This document shows, one piece after another, positions 57,614 through 64,000 of a stretch of DNA of 64,000 bases. This DNA comes from Corythucha ciliata (lineage: Eukaryota > Arthropoda > Insecta > Hemiptera > Tingidae), in contig CM075942.1 of the NCBI GenBank assembly GCA_038030265.1, positions 10,808,029 through 10,872,028 on the forward strand, written 5' to 3'. Every line of letters starts with the position of its first letter. Positions within the stretch are counted from its first letter, which is position 1. Both the position numbers and the translations under genes were made by a program. The notes under the pieces are model-generated. The model ran no database searches. It was given only the letters and a program-made list of their open reading frames with translations, and was not told the origin of the DNA.

Positions 57614-59197
57614 CTAACAGAAAATTAAATTCAGAATTTCTTCCGGCGCCACCGGATCTTTTGTTTTAATGGGGACGAGGAAACCCATAGCGTCACGTTC
57701 CCACCACCAATCCTCTGGGCGTATGTTGGTGTTGCCAAGCCACCGTTGTATTTGAAGGTAGCATCGATAGCTGTGATGCTTGGCTGATCCCTCGGATGGG
57801 GGAAGAGCTGATGCGTCTGGTTTCACATTCGCCACCGATTTGACGAATCCATCATATCGAAGTTTGTTGAGCGACTTTTCCTTCTTCTGGGCACCGTACC
57901 ATCGCAGAAAACACTTGCAGCCCTGCTCCTCAATCTGTTCGTGAGTGGCTGAAGGATCGTGGAAAATTTTAGCAGCATCCTTCAAGAACAGTTTGGCAAA
58001 TGCTAGTTTACTCTTGCGGAAGGCCGCTGATGTGGTATCACAACCAGTAAAGGCGTGTATAAGGAGAATGACTGGTGTCAGTTCCTGCAACTCAGCGGTG
58101 GAATATAGACGTCTTGGCGTCTTTCCTCGACCCGGTTTCGCCATTATGATGTCTTGGTCTTTGGAGGTCAGAGCAACGAGGAGGACTATGAGGTCTGTGT
58201 CCTCTCCAATAACAACGACTTGTGAATTATTGGCTTTGTCTATGGCCGATCGGGCGATCAACAGATCTGCATCGTCTACAGCTTGTTTGGTGATAATGTC
58301 ATTGTCCTCAAGTTGTCGTACCAGAATATCAATGAAACGACTTTTGTTATTCGCGTTTGACAGGAAGTGAGCTTGTTTTACATTCAATGCTGTGTCAAGG
58401 TTAAAGTTGATGTCAACACACTTTTTCAGTCGATATCGACGCTCATGTTCTGCTTGTTTTATGTTATTAATGGAATTGCGGTAGCCATCGAACACAACTG
58501 TGCAACTTTTTCCTGCGTAGTGATCCTTCACGAATTTTACCATTGAATGGCATATACTTCCAATTGAGGATCCTTTATTCCACACTACTTTATGAAGTAG
58601 AAATCCTCCGTCGACGATGATATCACATCTAGAAAATTGGCAAGCTTTTTTGGTGACCGAGAGATAATCATAAAGGGTTGATTTATTAGTTTTTCTCATG
58701 CCATTTTCATTAAACAGGGCCAAAGGAAATGGTGCCAACTCGTATTTTAAATACTTCTGCAGGTCTTCTTCATTTTTTTTACTAATTAAAATTCTTTGGA
58801 AGAGTGTGAGTGGGTCAATGGAAATCTTCTCTTTGTGGACTTTGATTTGGGATGTCATAGCAGAAAGGGGAAGCGCTCTATCCGACCGAGACAATTTGAC
58901 TCTTGAGAATGGAACTCCCTCGATTTTCTTCATTGCCATTAGGCCAACTCGAACCGCTTCAAAGCAGTTTATGGAAGAGTTCCCGATGAGCCCAGTAGCT
59001 ATTGACATGACTCTATCCATTGAGGGAAAAGGATGATGTATTTCAAACCACGCTGCTATTTTCGTCATATCTTTCATGTTTCTACTTTGAATCGCATGAC
59101 CAAAGTCGACATGCTGTTCTGAAGACGTAAAAAAGTATCGCAGAATAGTTCGAGTGATGTACAAATGTCGTTGGTTGCACTCATACCCACAACCCAC
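57614..59197 (-). pseudogene. Academ-like protein, XPG/FEN1-type nuclease region
   Basis: About 500 codons. After TSSEQHVDFGHA and WFEIHHPFPSMD, the C-terminal half shows the XPG/FEN1 fold signature: DGGFLLHKVVW, VVFDGYRNS, DDADLLIARSAI, VIGEDTDLIVLLVAL and HAFTGCDTTSA. These match the acidic metal-binding positions and the LGCD-type helix-hairpin-helix of flap nucleases. It ends LNLIFC then TAG, and the frame continues into the Cys-rich tail. In life it would act on branched transposition intermediates (inference). Confidence 0.65.
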
Positions 59198-59538
59198 TTG
59201 CTTAGTACACTATCAGTGATTCCTCTACCACGAGTAAGATTAGTTTGGAACCCTCGCATCAGCGTCTGTTCAATAGTCATGTCTGACCATACTCCAGCCC
59301 AAAATCTATCACTTCTCCTCATTGTAAAATAACCGTCACTCACAAATTTGTTATATTCCATTTCTTGCATTTGAGATCGAAGGACCATCATATCTTGCAG
59401 GTAAAGGTGGCAAGATTTGGCATAAGGGAAATGTCCAGCAGCATGAAAGTATGGGATCATACTTCTTACGCACTCAAGGTGAGACATCCAATCTCCTGAT
59501 CTTTCTGCATGAATGTAATCTTTTACAAGCTGAACCAT
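59074..59538 (-). pseudogene. Academ-like protein, region between transposase and nuclease
   Basis: 154 codons including LVKDYIHAERSGDWMSHLEC, PYFHAAGHFPYAKSCHLYLQ, DGYFTMRRSDRFWAGVWSDM and EQTLMR. The last 35 codons are out of frame with the next piece: a frameshift lies near 59180. Confidence 0.55.
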
Positions 59539-59713
59539 TTGGAAATATTGAATCCAAAGCTGAGATGTAGGCCCTAACGCGCGTAGATGCTCAATTTCTT
59601 GACCGAATGATTTTGATATCGTTTCAAGAGCCTCATTTCTTTCTCAAATCGTTCAATGATGGAGTCTCATCCATGAAATTTTGTACAATTTTCTGGAGTG
59701 TTGTGCGCTGGTA

Positions 59714-60439
59714 TTATGGGATGACTAAATGGTCAATGATAATTTTTGACAAAGCCGTTTGTACTAGTGAATGTCCACGGACTGCTCTTGCAAATGCATG
59801 ACCCTGAAGCATCTTTTCAACGGACTTTGCGGCGTACACCACACTCAGTACTTCTTTCAGGCCACTGCCATTCATCAGGTAGCCGATACACCCTAAGAAT
59901 GACATGAGAAGATGGAATCCTCCGAGACGTATGATAGCTCTTGAAATAACAGATTGTGGAGGTGCGGCAGCGACAATTTCCCTCGCTTTCCAGTACAGCG
60001 GCTGGTCAAAAGTCACTATTAGGCTGCTTTGTTTCATTTTCCTGCACTGTTCTGCAGCATAATGTAAGGAAGTAAAGACAGTGCTGTAATCTGAAGGGGG
60101 GGAAATGATAAATGGAAGGGGAATCACCTTCGTTTTGACAATTTCATACCCTCTAGTTAAGGTTATCATAAATCCTTTCCACTCTGGAATTGTCATTTTC
60201 TGGGATTGAGCGTAAAACCATAGCATATCATGAGTTCGAGGTACCGACAACTGAGGCGTCACGTTTATGTGTTGTGCTATAACCCTGTCCAACCCATTTT
60301 CCATTGGTGCAATATATGTCTGTCTGGGAATGACTCCAAGTTCTCCAACGTCTTGAGATTTTGGTAGTTCTTTCAGTTTGGATATTTCATTGCTTTTTTC
60401 GTAAAAATTTGCCGGCGTAACACATTTAATGCCACCCAT
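59714..60439 (-). pseudogene. Academ-like protein, transposase-like middle region
   Basis: This continues the preceding frame after the frameshift, starting GLNTFHAMGGIKCVTP. It includes IVTFDQPLYWKAREIV and IIRLGGFHLLMSFLGCIGY, motifs also seen in the remnant at 6420-7302. The acidic residue in FDQ and later residues may belong to a DDE-type catalytic core, an inference from position only. It ends at a TAA, after which about 170 bp is broken by several stops. Confidence 0.55.
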
Positions 60440-60453
60440 AGCATGAAATGTGT

Positions 60454-61758
60454 TCAGTCCATCGAGTCGTAATCTGCGTTATCGAACACAAATTGGGTGA
60501 AGATTCCAGGTTTAAAAGTTGGCTGGGCTTGGGCGATCGCGGATAGCTCCAAAGTTTGAGCATCGTGATATGATGCTGAGAACCCCAAACTAGCAAGTAT
60601 GTTTACCAAAGCCTTTGAACCTAATCTTCTGTAGACAAAAAGAGCAAGGCTGTTCATTACAGATGACATGAATGTTCTTGGTCGAACGATAGATATTATG
60701 CAGTGTGCGATCGCAATACATTTCCTCTTTGTTTCGGATACTCTTGTTGTTTTTTTCATTGTGACGGACTCTAAAAATGTTTGTAGGGTTTTGGGGACAT
60801 CCGCAGCACCCTTCAAGAATTCATCAGCCGGTGGGTATGCGCAAACATTGTACACTTCACGTTGTATGTCCTGTCTTATGATCTCGGCTGCCTTCTCCAC
60901 GATTCTCATTCGTTCATCAATCTCCTTACTGGCCTTATTCTCATACCATGCATTTGTCAGCAATTTGTGAGTCGTGTCTGAGAAGCATATCGTGGCAAGG
61001 CGGTGTCGATTAACTCCTGGAGTTATTACTACACGGTTTGCATATTTTTGTAGCAATCTTGTTTTTATTGTTTTGTCTTCAGGGGGTTGCCCTGACACAG
61101 CAGCTCGAAGTTCCTCAAACGAAAACTGACAGTCCTTGTTAGATTCTATGAAATCATATATTTCATCCATTGCTTTGTTGACTTGCTTATCTGCTGGTGC
61201 AGCTTCAGATGAATAAATGGGCAGCAAAAAATCCTTCCGGCATCGCTCGTGATATAGCGTATCTTCGACAGCCAGATTAACGCCTAGGGTGAGGCGACTG
61301 AGAACCCCTTCTCCCCATTTGTCTTGTCTTGCTGCTGCAGCATTTATGCAGTTGTTCTTAAAAGTGTCCAGGTCTTTAACGGCATAAACCTTCTTTCGCC
61401 TACGTACCTCTTTCTTACTCTCGCTCACAACCGATTTTTGGCAAAAGAGACATCGGGTCTTGAAATCGAATGTAGGGCCAGAAGACCTCAAACCATGGGC
61501 TTCACCCGTGTGCTTCACTGTTGTCGAATGAGATTGTTTCTTCACATAAGCTGCAATGCTTTCCGGCCTCGTATAATGCTTTATACATGTGGCATGAACT
61601 TTAAGAGATGTCAAACCGCAAAATTTGGAGCTTTTTAAGTCATTTCTTCGTAAACTAGCACTTACCAAAGAAGCTATTCCTTTCGTACCCACGCAAGAAA
61701 CTTTCTCGTCACTTTCGTTCAAGTCCTTGTCGCAAACAAAACACTTTTCCATCGACAT
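60454..61758 (-). pseudogene. Academ-like protein, N-terminal Cys/His-rich region
   Basis: The frame begins at the ATG at 61758. Two treble-clef-like Cys pairs are visible (CFVCDKDLNESDEKVSC and TRCLFCQKSV), with HATCIKHYTRPESIAAY and YHERCRKDFL blocks that commonly follow such zinc-binding modules. It ends VFDNADYD before a frameshift at about 60465. The expected continuation (DGLNTFHAMGG) is in another frame. Role unknown; probably DNA binding or oligomerisation. Confidence 0.6.
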
Positions 61759-61759
61759 C

Positions 61760-62105
61760 ACTACTCTGCAATACTAATGGCGAGTGGAAATACGAAACAA
61801 CGATTACAACTAAAAATTTGGAGCAGGAAATTAGGCATCAGCTGAAGCTATACGCCGAGTCACTTGTTTTTGAGTCCATACTACGTCCCTTCTCAGACCT
61901 CCACTATGGTATTTCAACAGTAATTTATTTTTCCAATTTTTTCTTCTGGAGAGTTATGCCCCCCCCCCCCTTTGGTGGCCCATTGCAAGTTCTGAAGAAA
62001 ATTGAATTCTCTAAAACTTTATCTTCGATAAACATTCGATGGAATTAACATCAGAGACGATGAATACAAAAGTTTCCCATAAAATGTGATGCAAAAAGTT
62101 TTTTT
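61760..62105. other. Spacer upstream of the Academ-like frame, no feature recognised
   Basis: This would hold the 5' leader and terminal repeat of the transposon, but no inverted partner was found on the other side. It contains a C run at 61961-61970. Confidence 0.3.
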
Positions 62106-62109
62106 CTAG

Positions 62110-62400
62110 AAAATCACTTGTTTCGAGTACATATATCTTACTAACGGTTACAGATGGTAAAAACCCGTAAGAATTAAAAATGTATGAAATTGTGTGAGCT
62201 ATAATTTTTTATACGCATACATGTTGTAAAAAACCAACCCCTTCCGTGATAAAGTCCTCAAACCTAAAAAAGATACCTTTAACCCTCCCTCTCCCCCCCT
62301 TGCGCCACCCTAGGGCCAAGGACTTTTAATATGTCATACCACTAGGCACACTAAACAACGTACCGCAGTTAGTTTTTGTACGTTTTGACTTTCCGCCTAG
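62110..62400. repeat. Inverted, diverged copy of the 38.8-kb dispersed repeat
   Basis: TTGCGCCACCCTAGGGCCAA, CTTTTAATATGTCATACCAC, then TACGTTTTGACTTTCCGCC run in the reverse order and orientation of 38791-39120. Identity is about 70-75% by eye. This copy is outside the segmental duplication, so the repeat is a dispersed family. Confidence 0.6.
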
Positions 62401-62613
62401 ACCCCCATTTTTGGCATTCGTTGACTGGACTATGTGAAATAGCGATTTTCCTGAATTTTTTCACGAATTGGTAATTTTTTCAACTTTTAGTGTTGAATTA
62501 GAGTTTTATCTTAATTTTAGCCGCGGGTTCGACCCAACAACAGGCACTGGCGGACCTACACACCTATCGGGGCCGGGGGCGGAAACCTCTATGAGACCTC
62601 TTAGCCTCTAAAT

Positions 62614-62628
62614 CAGTGGTTCTCAACC
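62614..62628. mobile_element. hAT-type terminal inverted repeat, one end only
   Basis: CAGTGGTTCTCAACC is the typical terminus of many hAT transposons and their MITEs. The opposite end (GGTTGAGAACCACTG) was not seen in the window, so the element is truncated or its other end has decayed. Confidence 0.5.
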
Positions 62629-62649
62629 TTTTCACGGTCATGCCTCCCT

Positions 62650-64000
62650 TGGACCATGAAAATTTGATGCCCCCCCCCCCATTGCATTGTATTAAGTTGT
62701 TTTTTTTAACAGACGTGTTAAAGACCCGAAATTAAGAGATGCTTCGATTTCAGTCAAACCAGCATTATGTAGGACGCACCCGTTTTGGGCCACTTTTGAA
62801 GTTTTCAGCACGTATAAAGGCAGTAGTCACGCAATCGAAAACTCGAAAGTGTCAACGAAGAGCCATCCACGCCTGCGGACCATGGTTGACCGCCGTGGAG
62901 TCGAGAAAATTGTCCGAAATAGGCCAAACGCTCATTTTTACCACTTTTTAGGGGCAATGACGGACCCCTTTGGTGCATTCTGACCGGGACAACCTACTAT
63001 ACCCAGGGCCGTGGAAAGAACATTTTCGAGACCAGGGACAAAACTCAATATGAAGCCCTTTCACCCGGGTGAGTAGAAGACCCAGTGCTACCCTCGCTTC
63101 TTTCGCGAAAGGCCTACATCCAACCATAGTACAGCTCCAATCGCGGTAATCGTACAACCACAGCTGTAAGCACAGTAGAACGTTCAACGACAGCATCGTC
63201 TCAAGCCGTGAAACCAAAGTCAAGGTGCAGCCACAGGAAATGTCCAACCACAGCAATGGAATGAGCACTTTTTCTCAATTTTAGCCGGGAATATTTGAGT
63301 TTTTCAAAACGTTTAGCCGCGTAATAGCCCGCAGAAAAATAAGCGTGGCTTCTCAATTTCAGACGTAGACTTGCCTGTAAGCTTGCTCAGGGCTCGGGAT
63401 GGTTAAAATGGACCAGAATATCACACACCTCAGCCCTCGGCAGTCAGGCAAAAATGACCAAAATTGGACGGAATCGCGTATCTCTGGGGTTTTCGACTCG
63501 GGGAATCCAACACTCGAATATAAACGAGCCGTTCAGACGAACCGTTTTAAGAGGCTACATCTCCGATGCCGCCGTTATTGGCCTGCCCATTCCTGGCAGA
63601 ATGGCTCCTGGCGACGACTTCGAGACACTCAGTGGCTCAAAAGTAGCACTGAGGTTAGGGTGACAAGATGTAAAAGTGTTTTCCGAGGACGCCTGATACG
63701 ACAAGTAGGACAATAGTAAAACGCTTTCAACGGAAATTTAAATTTTGAGGGAGTCAATCCTTCAAAATTGATTTTTAAAAAGGGCCAAATCTATTAAATT
63801 TGAGCTTTAAGGGGTGAAAACTGTCAATTCTAGCCAACTAACCGAGACAAATCCAGTCAAGACCATAAAGTAGTGGAATGTGACTGTTTTATCAGCCTGG
63901 TTGGCCTTTTGGGTGGTTAAAACCCGATAAATTTGGTTCTTTGGGATCCAAATCTACGAAATTTGGGCTTTGAAGGGCTGACCCCACGAAAATTATATTA
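62650..64000. other. Sequence without recognised gene
   Basis: Several short open frames (for example 62948-63268 minus and 63399-63716 plus) carry no recognisable domain. Words like TTTTAGCCG(G/C) and GGGCCAAATCTA recur near 63280-63310 and 63780-63960, hinting at diffuse old repeats. Confidence 0.3.

Larger units (their letters stand above)
57323..61758 (-). mobile_element. Academ-like DNA transposon coding region, degenerate
   Basis: About 4.4 kb of minus-strand coding sequence in five pieces, collinear as one protein of about 1,450 aa: N-terminal Cys-rich region, transposase-like region, XPG/FEN1-type nuclease and Cys-rich tail. The combination of a transposase with an XPG-like nuclease is the defining feature of the Academ superfamily. 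The assignment rests on recognised motifs. At least three frameshifts, a messy segment at 59540-59710 and one nonsense codon (TAG near 57615) show it is dead. Terminal inverted repeats were not found. Confidence 0.6.

Overview
The window is repeat-dominated nuclear DNA of an invertebrate, most likely an arthropod. This rests on several observations: intron-containing genes with short introns (58-86 bp), BEL/Pao, Jockey-like, R1-like and Ty3-like retroelements together, poly(A)-tailed retrocopies, and no bacterial-style operons. The species cannot be named from this sequence.

Layout. 1-3.8 kb holds degenerate short-unit repeats, a TTAA-flanked MITE and two clusters of a CTCGGTTAA-like motif. 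4.05-8.92 kb is three back-to-back foldback (long inverted repeat) elements; the middle one carries a broken transposase-like core. 9-11.7 kb is low-copy sequence with two candidate host exons. 11.7-25.2 kb is a composite: a minus-strand Jockey-like element, a 3-kb palindrome made of smaller palindromes, and a plus-strand Jockey-like element interrupted by a GC-rich R1-like element with a clear 16-bp target-site duplication. 25.2-29.2 kb has a degenerate tandem repeat and two more foldback elements, one inserted into a module that also occurs in the 15-18 kb palindrome. 29.7-33.7 kb is a 3'-truncated Ty3-type retrotransposon. 34-35.5 kb has more TTAA MITEs and a degenerate minisatellite.

The one well-supported host gene is at 35,988-38,705 (minus). 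It is an eight-exon TAX1BP1/NDP52-like autophagy receptor of about 741 aa with a SKICH domain, an LVV motif, long coiled coils and a C-terminal zinc finger. Its 5' side has been rearranged. The SKICH exon region, a 6-kb BEL/Pao element and about 0.9 kb of flank form a direct duplication (about 38.2-47.55 kb and 48.0-55.8 kb). The duplicate keeps the SKICH exons, potentially as a 139-aa orphan. An extra partial repeat at 38.5-40.0 kb looks like an assembly artefact.

55.8-57.3 kb is the 3' end of a second BEL/Pao element. It abuts a broken Academ-like DNA transposon (57.3-61.8 kb) encoding a transposase-like region, an XPG/FEN1-type nuclease and a Cys-rich tail. 61.8-64 kb has an inverted copy of a dispersed repeat and a hAT-type terminus but no recognisable gene.

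Nearly every mobile-element frame is broken by in-frame stops or single-base indels, while the autophagy gene is intact with consistent splice phases. No CRISPR array, rRNA or tRNA gene was seen. All family assignments come from motif recognition and were not checked by database search.
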